Shown piece by piece: positions 25,257 through 36,812 of a DNA stretch of 64,000 bases. The translations under genes were made by a program, and so were the position numbers. Under the pieces are notes generated by a model. The model saw only the letters and a program-made list of their open reading frames with translations. It was not told where the DNA came from and did no database searches. The stretch spans positions 12,958,001 through 13,022,000 of the forward strand of contig NC_068569.1 of assembly GCF_025698545.1 (NCBI RefSeq). The letters are read 5' to 3'. This DNA is from Gossypium raimondii. Taxonomy: Eukaryota > Streptophyta > Magnoliopsida > Malvales > Malvaceae. Each line of letters begins with the position of its first letter. Positions within the stretch are counted from its first letter, which is position 1.

Positions 25257-28200
25257 TCAAGATTTTCCGTATTTCTCGATATATCCCTGCAAAACAGGGG
25301 TGGGGAAATCTCAGTTTGATAAATGAATTATATTAAAAAGTAGACTAGTAAATAATAGTAAACCTAACTGATGGAGAAAACAATATCCACACTTAAAAAA
25401 TCTAATCTTTGTTTAGAGGGAATATCAGGGTTGGTAGAAGTAATATCACACCTATTCTAGATCATGCTAGTATATACCATACCAACTCTCAAATCAAAGA
25501 CGCTCACCTGAACAAGCCTTGCTATTTTTGATTGGGATGCTGAAAGATACTGCTTAACTGATTCAAAGGTAAGTGGAATTTGATGAGGTTGCACGGTGCC
25601 AATAACCTTGTTAACTGCTTTTTTGACTATTCTATTATGGGCATCTTTACTGAGATGACCCTCACGCCAAGTTGGTTTCAAAAGTTCTTTAATTAAATCT
25701 ACAAGAGCAGCATGGAAATGCCTCATTGCTTTAGATTCTTTGAGTGCCTCCCCATCTGCCTTATGCTCAATATCTATTTCATTCTTTTCTCTAACTCTAT
25801 CTACTTTCAAGTCCTTTTTGCATCTAAACCCATCCCTTCGATGTCTAGCATCACGATCAGTATCAGCTTTGCTCGTCTTTGAAATGTCTTTGACATGAGA
25901 AGCAACCGATGAAATCTCTTCTTTAACCAGCGTTCCATTTTGCATGTCAGCAGCAGAGGTCCAATCATTTGCATCAGTTGTTGAATCTTTCCCAGAAGTG
26001 TAGCAATTGTTATTGACCAAATTTTCAACATATCTACCATGGCAAGATGCAGTTATTTTATCAGCATTACATGCAGGGACCAGTGGCCCTGCTGATGTAG
26101 AATCATCATATGTTGGTGGATATGCTACATCCAGGAGGGATGGACCTTGACTAGAGAAAGAAAATTTAAGAGACCTCTCCCCTACATTGGACAAATCAAT
26201 GCTATCACGAAGAGGATCATACTCGCGTCGAGGGGATGATGGGCCAAAAGTGATAAAAAAGGATGGTCGAAAAGGTACTGATGGTTCCCAATCTTCTGAA
26301 GAAATTTTTATTCTATATTCGGCGAAGTGCAATGGATCCTTAGCAATATCAGTTGCAGGAAAGTTTTCTGGTTCAAAACTAGATAAGGAGGAAAAGCCTC
26401 GCAGCAAAGAAGATGGACGGGAAGTATGGTGTTCTCTATCATTCTTCAACATCTTTTGAGCATCAACAGAGCATGCGCTTGAAGAAGAACTAAAAGGTAA
26501 TGATGCTAGCCATGTTGAGACACGATATTTTTGGTTCTCTTTATATGTATTGCCCAGATATGTATCCGAGCCACTTAAATAAGGTATATGCTTAGGAAGA
26601 AAACCATTCCCGAAGGTAGAACTACCTCTATCACTCAGCAGACCAGGCTTGACATAATTGTCCGCAGGTAAACTCTTACCTATACTGGTTTGTCTTACAT
26701 CCTTAGATGGCTCGGAATCATCTGTAGATGCTTGAAACTGTTGAGAGCCAAGGGAAGTTCCAATAGATTTATCCTTACTCTGGATTAAAGGAGATAATGT
26801 TGTCCTATTTCTAGCTGATGAAGGCAATCTGTCAGAAGAACCGGGTGAAGGTGGCCTTGATTTTTCAGCAGTATTTTGAATACCTGATGCATAAAGTTCT
26901 TGTAAGATATCACAGTAGAGAAGGTTCTGGATCATCCTTAATGCAGAAAATTTGTTGTACCTTCATCAAGCTGAACAGCTATTTTCTCATCTGCTTCAGC
27001 TGCATCTTCCTCAGATTGTTGGCTAGGATTACTACCACTATCTTTTATGTGAATAAATTTACATGAACTTCCTTTGACACACCACCCTCTAGCAAAGAAG
27101 TCACAAATAAGCGCAGGGCGTTTGTTCTCGCTATTAAACTCAGCACCAGGGTACAGACTTCCAGTACTAGTTTGCGGAGCAGAAGATCTGTAAAACCTAT
27201 TGGTTAGTAAAATAATGGACGACTAATCTTGGGAAGGCAGAAATTTACTAGCAAAAAGGACACAATAAGAAGCTTGGGTTCAATCTCCGTTACAGAAGGC
27301 ATATAAGTATCACTAACCTTGACTTCATACTCCGCTTATTATCCTCTGTTTGCATGCCCATTTGCTTGCTTTTTTGCTCAAAACCTAGATGACTACTAAC
27401 TCCGACACCTGAGTGATATCTGCCCAGTATTGAAATAACATCATTGATAGCTATCTCTTTGCCATCAACACTTATTAGATTAGTAGCCTCATACATAATC
27501 TCATTGACCGTGCTACTAGTATGCTGTTCATGGTGGTCTTCATGGGCCTTTCTTTCAAAAATGACTCGAGCATCTTGTCCATTAACCCCATATTCTTGGA
27601 TTGCCTTTTCATTCGCAGGCCTTTTTCCAGATATTGGATACTTGGAACCGTCGTAGTTTTTGCATAGATCCTCCCTTTGAGTTGCCCATGGCTCATCTGG
27701 AAGACTACATAAGTTGAAACTAGCACTACTCTCTCCTACATAAAGGGTTTTAGATGGTATTCTCATTTCAGACCTTCCAGGAGCACTTAACGGATCTGAT
27801 CCCGAGTGTCCAACATGCCCCTTGGACTCCATAATATTACTACCATCTGCATTGAAGAAAAACTCAATCAAGATGACAAGAAATAACCATCATTTCCGGT
27901 CAGACTATGAAATAGCCTTTAATCAGATCTTATAAAAGATGAGGTCTTTCCATTTTGTTTTCTTATAATCTGAACCCTAAAAGTAGTTACCAAGCCAAAG
28001 TAAAGGAAGATTAAATAGGAGCACCTGCACGGCTGCTTCATTGCAATACTACAGGAACAAGTTAAAGATGTATCAATTCACCTGATGCTAACATAACAAG
28101 CATCAAGCACCTAAGAAAAAGACCTGTCAGCAGCATTATATACCAGTACTTTTTTTTTTGAATATAACATACAATTATGTTAAAGCTAAAAAAATGGGTG

Positions 28201-28692
28201 CCAAATTTCTTGGAATACTAAGGTACTTAGGCTCAGTTAAAAACCAATCTAGTTGTTGAATAAGTACATGCAAGTCTATAAACCCTTCTCCCCACGATGA
28301 GAAATTATGCTTATTTTATTTCTTTTGCTCCTCGAACACTACAATCTTCTAAGGCCCATTCAAGTTACGGCATAAAAATCATAACTTTAAACATCTTCAA
28401 ATATTTAATCTCCTTTCAGAAAATTCAAATGTCATAAATATGAAACGATGTTATCATCATACATAATTTATCAACGTTCCGAATTAAGTCAATGAAAATC
28501 GATTGAACGATGGTTTATTTTTGAATAACCGTTTCGTTTTGAAGACACTTGCAACTCCTCTCCTCTTTCTTCCTCATCATCGTCGTCGATTTCCATATCG
28601 GAGCTGTTGAATTCTGGCCTGGTGGTCGACGCGGTGCGTCTTTCATCGTCCTTATCAGCGCGTGGAACAGCGGCGGGCGTTGACAGAGGCAT
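25257..28692 (-). CDS. FES1: CCCH zinc-finger protein FRIGIDA-ESSENTIAL 1
   Basis: Five exons on the minus strand: 28692-28530, 27846-27318, 27187-26961, 26883-25508 and 25286-25257, giving about 774 residues (Arabidopsis FES1 is shorter, near 587). One CCCH finger, C259-x7-C267-x5-C273-x3-H277, sits in RPALICDFFARGWCVKGSSC. The C-terminus, with FHAALVDLIKELLKPTWREG and SKDAHNRIVKKAVNKVIG and ending GYIEKYGKS, is the conserved FES1 tail. FES1 acts in the nucleus with FRIGIDA and FRIGIDA-LIKE 1 to raise FLC expression and delay flowering; outside Brassicaceae its role is unclear. The N-terminus is acidic (MEIDDDDEEE). The start codon and first donor (AACG|GTTATT) are the weakest calls. Exon 4 has two usable acceptors 15 bases apart (26883 or 26898). 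Confidence 0.88.
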
Positions 28693-29211
28693 TGCAGCTG
28701 AGTGCAGTATTTTGAACGAGGTCGTTAAACGGAGGGGATGGGGGTTGCGGAGCTGCGCACTCAAAGAGTGTGATCTTTATTCATTCATCTTTTGCCGTCT
28801 GGATGTCGATGATCATCACCCGGTGACGACCCAATTACCTTCTTCTCCACGCGCTTCTGTTAGAGCGTGCTTAGAGGGTCAGTGATTAGGCTCCAGCTAC
28901 AGTTTGGGCCATAATCTTGTATTGTGAAGGAGAGTGAGTTACCTTTTAAACAATTTCTTTTTTCATATTTCCACATTTCTTTAATATTAAAGTATAGAGG
29001 TAATTTAGTCTTTTTTTTTAATTAAATTTTTAGGCTAATTTTTTTAAAATTAGGTTGATCTTGGAGAGAGTTTGAAAGCGCGTCCTTGACATTTTTTTAA
29101 ATTTTTGTTAGGGTTAGGATAAGAGTTTTTTACGAATTAGGGTTTAATATTTTAATAGTAAAATAGTAAAAGTTTATAGGTAAATTTGAGGAGTCGGAGA
29201 TGTGATAACAT
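28693..29211. other. FES1 upstream region
   Basis: A GC-richer stretch just upstream of the FES1 start, to about 28900, is probably 5' UTR and promoter. AT-rich sequence follows up to the LTR fragment. No other gene is seen. Confidence 0.5.
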
Positions 29212-30704
29212 ATCTTAGAACACATACATTTCATATATCATGCCAAGATAAGACCATTACTTCAGAAACCCATCATATGAAAGTCAGGTTTCAGGGTAAC
29301 CGTGCTTGATACAATCACGAGTTGAAGTTTAAGTGAAGGTCCCAATCGGTGGCCGTGATGCGGTCACGAGTTCGAATATAACCGAGGACCAGTTGATGGT
29401 AGTTATGCAGTCACGAGTTTAAGCTTTTCGGATACCCAGAAATGATGATTTATATATATCATACATAAGATTGATTTCATATTCACATTTTAAATATAAA
29501 CAATATCAAATACTAATTTTTTTTATATAATCTCATAAATATACATATATCCATTTCAATTCAATAATCAATACAATCATTATATATTTACCAATTCAAT
29601 CCATTTTAATCAATTATCAAATATCAATCACTCACCTCCACACTTACCATATACAACAAATTGAATTATAACAATTAACAACTAAGTTCGGATTATAGAG
29701 ATACAAACTAGAAATTTTGAGCTATTCCTCGTCGACTTTATCTTTCCCCTTTTTAGTTGAGGATTCTGGTACAACGTTAGGTACGAAATTAAAACAATTA
29801 AAATTCATCAATACAACACAATTCAATTTCATATTGAATATTTCAATTTTTACTCAATATTTACCTAAATTTCAATTTAGTCCCTAAATCGAGACTAACT
29901 TTTATTCTTCACATTTAATTCTTTATTTTCATACAAATTCCATTTTAGACTAAATTTAACTCTCTATTTTTACTTCCATAAATTTCAAAATTTTCACAAT
30001 TTAGTTCCTATTTCTCAAAATTTACAATTTATTCTACAATTTAATCCTTTTTATTTTTAGCTTAAAATCTATCAATTTAATCCCTAATACTAAAATTATT
30101 CAATATTAACAACACTTAAAAATTCAATAATTTCTAAAAATTTTAGCATGGTTCGGGTAATATTTAACACGAATTCCAAAACATAAAATTACAAGAAAAA
30201 TAGACTAAATTAACTAACCAATTGAACTTAAAAGCTTTTGAAACCCTAAAACCCTTCGTCTCCTTCTTTCTTCCTTTTCTTTCTTTTTCTTTCTGTTTAG
30301 TTCTGCTTTGTTTCTTTTTAATTCATTCTTTTATTATTTTGTTTTATTATACGTTAATATATTATTATATAATATAATATATATACTTAACACTTAAGGT
30401 TTATTTTATAATATATAATAAATTTACAAATAATCTACCTTATGCCGCCTCATAAAGAAACAATGACATAATTGCTTATTTAGTCCTTTTAATTTTTCTT
30501 TAATCTATAATTCAGCTTTCACCCTATATGCAATTAATCATTTTATTTAATTACTCTTAATTCATGCAAATTCACTTAACTAAAACCTAATTAACTATAC
30601 AACTAGCTTCGTAAATATTTTTAATAATTATTTACGAGTCTGATTTACAGTAATGGAGTCTCAGAAATACACTTACCGACACTCGTGACTATCAGGTCGT
30701 TACA
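29212..30704 (-). mobile_element. Gypsy-type LTR fragment (same family as 51198-54165)
   Basis: Read on the minus strand, it begins at 30704 with TGTAACGACCTGATAGTCAC and then matches the solo LTR at 51198-54165 over several hundred bases, for example TTTACGAAGCTAGTTGT and, inside, ATATTCAATATGAAATTGAA. The far end near 29212 does not show the family's terminal sequence, so the copy is a solo LTR with a different or shortened interior, or a truncated piece. It is a fossil with no coding part. It abuts the plant-mobile-domain remnant at 30705. Confidence 0.75.
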
Positions 30705-31026
30705 TATTCATCTTTCTGCCAACGTGCTGATGAGTGTAGATCCAATTTGTAGCCCACGAGCATACGAGACACATATAAGAATCGCACGTCTTGCAGATAA
30801 CCACAAATTTCGGTGTCTGGGCTCTTTGACAAATTATGAACCCCTCCAAAACACGATCATCCACCTATTTATATTGACAAAATAAAATAATTTAATATAT
30901 TTTAAAAATTAAAAAACTTTAAATTTAACTTAATTGAAAATAATGAAATTTAAAATTTCTTTTTATCATTATCACTTGAGCGGCAAGAATGTATTTGTCG
31001 TTGAAATGAATCAAAGAGCTTGCCAT
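30705..31026 (-). pseudogene. Plant-mobile-domain (PMD) gene, 5' fragment
   Basis: On the minus strand, exon 1 (31026-30976) codes MASSLIHFNDKYILAAQ, then a GTGATA donor, a 111-base AT-rich intron ending AAATAG, and a second exon from 30864 starting VDDRVLEGFI and continuing with a GYLQ...FL..SRML.G.KLD pattern. This is the N-terminus I know from the abundant cotton 'protein phosphatase 7 long form'-like proteins, which carry the plant mobile domain, a domain spread by transposons. Sequence stops matching at 30705, where an LTR begins, and the remainder is not found on the far side of the LTR. The frame of exon 2 looks disrupted. It is almost certainly not functional. Confidence 0.65.
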
Positions 31027-31190
31027 TCATGAAGAATTAATCAAAATGAATATGCGAAATAATTAAATAAAACTATGGTATTTTTAAACAAAGTGTATAG
31101 GAAAATTTTGAACAAAAATCGAGAGAATTAAGAGTTTAGAGAAAACAGAGAGAGTTGGCTTTTAAGTGAAAATAATAAAAAATGACCTGG

Positions 31191-31200
31191 TATTTATAGG
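31191..31200 (-). promoter_or_regulatory. TATA box of the PMD remnant
   Basis: The minus strand reads CCTATAAATA, followed by a CT-rich leader (TCTCTCTGTTTTCTCT) before the ATG at 31026. The distance to the ATG is about 165 bases, a plausible core promoter and 5' UTR. Confidence 0.5.
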
Positions 31201-31924
31201 AAAAAAATTACCCTTGGCCTTTTTAAAATTTTTTACTATTGCCAACGTTTAAAAAGTAATTAGGAAGAATGACCGTTGATAGAAAACACGCCCAACTGGA
31301 CACACTTTCACACACTCTCTCCAAAGATAATATATTTCCCTATTTTTTTTTTAAAAAATAGCCTAAAATGCCAATTAAAAAAAAACCTTGATATTGAAGT
31401 TCCCTATCGAAATTACTAACAAGTTTTGAAATTCTTCAATATATTTACCTAAATAAGTAAATTGAATTTTAGAATTTTGAAAACATTGATATAAATGAAA
31501 TCTCTCTTACAAAACTATCGTTCAAACACACTCTAAAAATGTATTAGAATTTTTATTGATTTTTCGATAAAAATATTACTATAATGTTTATTGATATTTT
31601 TGATAAAATTATTAATTTTTATGACTTAAATTTTGCATTCGGTTTTCATTAGTTTAAATTTAGTATTTAGTATTTAATATTTATATTTTAATTTGACTTA
31701 ATTTGATATATATATTTATAAAATTATCAATTGATTCAAATAATTAACATTAATAACTATCCAATTAAATTATTAATGCGATTTTTTAGAAGCATTTTTT
31801 CTTTTCACCTTAATATGTTGATTAAGTCTTAAATCATTTGATACCGTTGTTATTGTAATAGTTAAAAATATGGGTTTAAATATATTTTTCTCATTTTAAA
31901 TATTAAAGAACAACTTTTTCTCCA
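31201..31924. other. AT-rich spacer
   Basis: The first 150 bases probably belong to the upstream part of the PMD remnant. The rest is AT-rich with no recognisable feature. Confidence 0.45.
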
Positions 31925-32445
31925 AGCCATTTGTTTCTGATCTTTTATTTTGTTCAACGGCAAGCCTATTTTAAATTATTAAGCTCCAAATATTTCGATA
32001 CCAATGTCTAATTATGAGTTATTAAAGGGTAAAATGATGAATAAAAATTCACAATTTTAGGGGTTGTTCCTAAAGGACCCAATAAATTCTTAATTGGAAT
32101 TAGAGGATCTTTTTTAATTGATTGTTTTATCACATTGTAATATTTTACACCGCTGAATGGGCCCATGCGAAAACTATTAGATAATGACAAAATTATCAAA
32201 GATTGAGATTCTTTATTTCTATTCAAGAGCGTATGAATAGTTTCATTAAACGATTGTTGAATCCTTGCGTTGGAATAAATGGAATAAAACGGATTTTTAT
32301 CGGTACGATCTGACCTATTATTAAAAATCAATTCTGAACCTGACGGATCATTTCTTTTTCTGATATAAAAAATATAAGATTTCACTAAGTCAATTATTAG
32401 GAAATCTCGAATCAGACTATTTGTCCGTGCCAGCGTCCATGTTGG
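31925..32445 (-). pseudogene. rpoC2: Plastid rpoC2 fragment in nuclear DNA (NUPT)
   Basis: The minus-strand frame 32385-32008 codes a piece of the chloroplast RNA polymerase beta'' subunit: [53 protein letters not shown] and [16 protein letters not shown] all match rpoC2. Flanking sequence on both sides continues the match more weakly ([10 protein letters not shown] upstream; LVSKYLELNNLK downstream, after a stop). The piece covers about 170 codons of a gene of roughly 1,400 codons and has neither start nor end. It is a decayed copy of plastid DNA inserted in the nucleus, with no function expected. A mitochondrial copy as the source is possible but less likely. Confidence 0.88.
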
Positions 32446-33246
32446 TTATCGCTAGCCTTTTTCCTCTCCCATCAACTCTTTATTTTTTTATTCTTCTCAT
32501 TCACTACACATGTCTTCTCTTTTTTTCAGTTTGTAGATATCTTTTGTTGGTATATTTGTTGTCTTTACAAGTTGTGATGGATAGATGACGGTATTTGTCA
32601 TTCGCTAAAAATGATTTCACGTGTCGATTTAGATTCGTGTTGTCTTAAATTTTATATGTTTTCTCTTTATTTTTCTATTGTTTAATAAGTCTTCAGTTTT
32701 AGAAATTTTTATCTGTTCTTGTAGCACGTTCTTTAGTATTGCTTATGCATATAATCTTAGTTTTATAAGTGATTTTAGGGATGATTTTGTTGTCGTTCTC
32801 TCTAGATTGGTGAATGTTCAATTCTTTTGTCAATTTTTGCTCGCCGCTTTGGACCATCTGGGGTTGATTTCCTTATCGTTTTAAGTGCTTGCAATTACTC
32901 TAGACACGTCGTGCTTGAGTTGTGACAAAACTAATTGTCAACGTATAATAATATTCTATCGATGTTGAGGCTAAAGCCTTTATCATGTTGATGGAGCTTG
33001 TCATTTACCATCTACGACGAGTATTTACTATTTTTTCTTTGAATTGTATGATTTTATTTATTAAATGAATTAATGAATTTAAATAAGTATTAAAGAAAAG
33101 CTTTATATATAAAAATAATAATTTCACGTCAATATGAATTTTTTAATATTGAAAAAATAAGTATCAAGGAGTATTTCTTCGTTTGTTTCGAGTTTTTCTT
33201 TTAACCATAGGTGAATTAGTCAAAAATTTAACCATAGGGAGAGTGG
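32446..33246. other. Upstream region of NDUFB3
   Basis: No coding sequence is recognised. The stretch is T-rich and ends at the TATA box of the next gene. Confidence 0.45.
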
Positions 33247-33256
33247 TATATATAAG
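33247..33256 (+). promoter_or_regulatory. TATA box of NDUFB3
   Basis: GTATATATAAG, 84-93 bases before the start codon, with a purine-rich leader containing four GAGCA/AGAGC units (about 33302-33325) in between. Confidence 0.55.
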
Positions 33257-33339
33257 AAATAGTGACAGAATGGAGGGTAGCCCAAAATCTGAAAACGCCG
33301 AACAGAGCAGAGCAGAGCAGAGAGAGAACGAGCGAGAGA

Positions 33340-33561
33340 ATGGGGAAGCCACTTGGATCAACAGGGGAATTCTTCAAGAGGAGGGACGAGTGGAGGAAGC
33401 ATCCGATGCTCAGCAATCAGCTCCGCCACGCCACCCCTGGCCTAGGCATCGCCCTCGTTGCCTTTGGCATTTATCTGGTCGGGGAGCAGGTCTACAACAG
33501 GATTTATGCTCCTTCCTCCTCTCATCATCACCAACAACAATCTTCTTCTCACTCCCATTGA
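33340..33561 (+). CDS. NDUFB3: Complex I subunit NDUFB3 (B12)
   Basis: One coding exon of 73 residues. It starts MGKPLGSTGEFFKRRDEWRK, followed by HPMLSNQLRHATPGLG, a single hydrophobic segment (IALVAFGIYLVGEQVY) and a Ser/His/Gln-rich tail. This matches the plant 'NADH dehydrogenase 1 beta subcomplex subunit 3-B' proteins of 70-73 residues, accessory subunits in the membrane arm of mitochondrial complex I. The start fits the family exactly. A longer open frame from 33262 runs in the same frame but its extra N-terminus is not family-like and overlaps the 5' UTR. A 3' UTR intron ending at the TATTGCAG near 35811 is possible, because the sequence between lacks other genes. Confidence 0.95.
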   Translation: MGKPLGSTGEFFKRRDEWRKHPMLSNQLRHATPGLGIALVAFGIYLVGEQVYNRIYAPSSSHHHQQQSSSHSH

Positions 33562-36500
33562 GATCAGGTCTTCCCTTTTTCCCCTTTCTATCGCTTCTGC
33601 TGTTTCCTTCCCTCTTTCATTATACTTTGTGATTGAGATCAGGTCTACTCACTAGATTCGACTCGGATGCTCTACGGTTTGATAATCGAATTTGTTATCC
33701 AGATTTGGGTTTTTGTCCTTTAGATGAAAGATCTATGCTTTTGCAATTTTTACATTTGGTGGTGGATAAAAAAAAAGGGTTCTATTTTTTATGTTCTGGA
33801 ACTAGCTATAACCGTTTTCTTTCTTTAAAAAAATCTTGTATTGATTTTGCTATTTATGTAAAATTTGAGCCAGTTTTACCTCTTCACTTTGAATCTTAAC
33901 CTAATTCAACCTATTCCATGTGTGACAATTATGTGGTTCTTAAAATATTAGGGCATTAGGATATTGCAATTATGTGAAACCGGTTCATGGTTTTGAAACT
34001 TTGGAAATATATTAATGGCCAATATCACAGCGTAGGTGTTTTCTTCTTAGTTTATATTTCTGTCACCATTAGACAATGAGTTTGATGCTTACATTTTGGG
34101 GTCTAGAGTGGTTTTGGAATCTAAATAGGGGAATTCGTTGCTGCAACTGGTTGTTTGTTGGTAGTGTTACTTCTACAAAAATTGTATAATTTGTGTAAGC
34201 TATATTGCATATTTAATTCACAGAAAGCTTTGTCTAATATGTTGTTTGCCATTGAAGGCATTGACACTAAACTTGTTCTTAAAAGCCACTGCTACTTTCC
34301 CCAGTGTTGTTTGAAATGGCTGTTTAATCCATATTCCATGGATGGCTGATCTGGGATATCTGTTAGGGTTCTGTAAAGTTAGTATAAGAGTGAAATTATT
34401 ATCATCCTAATTAAAATGATTAATTGCACTGAAGCCTGTCAAACTTCGACCATAATTTCATTTTCATCCCTGACCTTTCAAAATTTCACTTGTTGCAATT
34501 TTCATCTTGAACATTGAGTAGATGTGACAATGTTATCTTGTCATAATAAAATTTCATGTGCAATGGATGAAATTGCCCATATTACTGCAATGTAGCACCA
34601 CCCGTTTTTGCATTGTTGAAAAATTAAAGTGGAATGTAAATTGTCTTATCTGCTGCTGTTTTTATTTTTATAGTTGGTCTTTAAATTGTTACTTTTTCCA
34701 TCTCATAATTCTGTTAAGCTGTTATGTAGAGAATCAAATGTTATTATAATAGGACTCCTTGAAGTGTAACCCAAGTTATGCAGTGAGGGGAAGTAGGAAG
34801 AATAAAAGGAAAATTGAAGCTTCCAAAAAAAAAAGAAAAACCAGAGCAAAGCTAAAGTGACGTTAAATGGAAGTTAGAGCAAAAAAGAAAGTAGGCTTTA
34901 GTTTTTGTAGAGCCTCTAACCATAGTGTCCAAGCCTAAAGTATCTAATTACTATTTATACTAGGTTTATGGCTGCTATTAATAGTTTATATTTACCTAAA
35001 ACAATTTGCCCTTTCAAAGATACGGATAAGGGTTTCTAGGGTAAGGCGATGCCAATAAAAAGTTGTGTTCATTAGGTCTAAGGAGAATGCTAAAGGGGAA
35101 TTGATGATCATGATAATCTTATTGAAGGTTCAGTTTCTTTTGTTTTGTTTTCTTTAATTCTTTTCCAATTTTTGTTTTCTTTTTAAGATGTAAGCCGATG
35201 GTTATCAATATGTGATTGGATATTATTTATGGTTTTCTTTCATGATTGCAATATTAACACATTTTATTTAATTTATTTGTATTAAAAATGATTTGTTTTG
35301 GAAGTAAATTAGCAAATAACAATATTAATTTCAAAACTTCAAATGTGTTTCACAATATCTCCAAAACAACAAAATGTTTCATGTGGCATCACCCAAACAA
35401 CATAAAATATTAGCTTCAAGTAGAATACTCTTCACAAAAGTTGTATTTTCCAGGAGCCTAGTTAACGAAACAAATAGAGCCTAATAACCAAGGAAATTTC
35501 ATGTACCAAGGCTAACATTATCTTTGGCTGTGGCTTTTATTCCCGTGCTCTGCCCAACTTTCTACCAAATGGAAGCATGTCAAATATGTTATTAGCTTTT
35601 ATGATGTTTTGTTGAAACGGAACTAATTTTACATGTTGATGGCTTTTATATTTTTGTGCCAAGGCCTCGAGTTTTTGTTTTAGAACACTAGGTAGGGTTG
35701 GTGATATATCCAAAATGATAGTCAGAATTGCTCTATTTTTTGAACTTTGCTTATATACTTTGTTTGCAAACTGATTTCCATCAGAAAATCAATATTGCAG
35801 GTAGATGCTCTATGGAAAGAACACAGTTTGGACATGGTCATGTTTCAGTTTCCCTCTGTAGTTTGCTGTAATAAGCTTCGTACTGACATAAAACGGACTT
35901 GCTTCAAGTTTGATTATTGAAACCTTGTATGCTTTATCTGTTTCCTCCTCATGTTGGTATGTTTAATGGACTCATTAATGTCATATCTTTCGAACTTAAA
36001 AAATCTTATAGTAAGTGAATACCAGTCGTACTGCGTAGTTTGCGATGCTTAAGAATTCCGGAGTCCACGTTCTTTTAGAAGCTTTACGTCCTTGGTAGAA
36101 TATTGATCATTGATATTTTCTGCACGTCCCTGTTTTAATGTGGGTTAAACTGCATAGCAAGCGGTGGTTTGATTTGTTTACTAGTTTATATCCCACGTTA
36201 AGTTATTAAAGGCATTTTAAGGAAATATATGATACTGAATAAAATATTTAAAATAAATAGCACAAGGAAAAAGACTTGTGCATAAATAAAAAATTGTGAT
36301 GAACTATTAATGCGTTAAAGTTAATATAAATGCATAATACATTGTATTAGATCTATCAATTAAACAGGTTGGATTGATTAATTATGAGTTGGATCATTAA
36401 AGTTAATATGAATTAAAATTTTTGAATTAATTTTGTTTGAATCAGTCTTGATTTTAGATCATTTCTCATTAATCTAGATTAGATAAACATAATAGTAAAA

Positions 36501-36685
36501 AATATATATTTGAGAAATATGAAACGAATAATCGACATCCATAAAGACTGATCTCTCAACACATGCAAAAGTGGCAGAAGCACAATTACCCTCCCCCGCC
36601 AACTATTCAGAGTTCCAACTATGACGTCATCCATGCATGAAAGACTGACAAGAACAATATGAAGCTCAATCCCGTCTTTGTAACT
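33562..36685. other. Downstream of NDUFB3; no gene seen
   Basis: It may include a 3' UTR intron and a last non-coding exon starting about 35812 (after AATATTGCAG). Open frames at 33633-33899, 34155-34349 and 34558-34749 are low-complexity and unrecognised. The phrase TTGAGATCAGGTCT occurs twice, near 33558 and 33631. From about 36,200 onwards the sequence is AT-rich. Confidence 0.4.
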
Positions 36686-36812
36686 TAACCATGATTACGT
36701 AACAACTAACGGAGCCCATTACTGTAATCTTAACCGTATTTACGTACAACTAACGGAGCCCATTACTGTAATCTCAACCGTATTTACGTAAAACTAACGG
36801 AGCCCATTACTG
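36686..36812. repeat. Minisatellite, three units of about 45 bp
   Basis: Three head-to-tail copies (36686-36730, 36731-36774, 36775-36812) share the core ACTAACGGAGCCCATTACTG, preceded by AACCGTATTTACGTA or a close variant. The third copy is cut short. No spacers lie between units. Confidence 0.9.

Noticed and set aside
25807-26040. Additional minus-strand frame within FES1 exon 4
   Set aside because: It is another frame of the conserved FES1 exon.
33262-33339. N-terminal extension of NDUFB3
   Set aside because: Extra residues are repeat-coded, lie downstream of the TATA box in the leader, and have no match in the family.
36686-36812. CRISPR-like array
   Set aside because: Units are head-to-tail without spacers and the genome is eukaryotic; it is a minisatellite.
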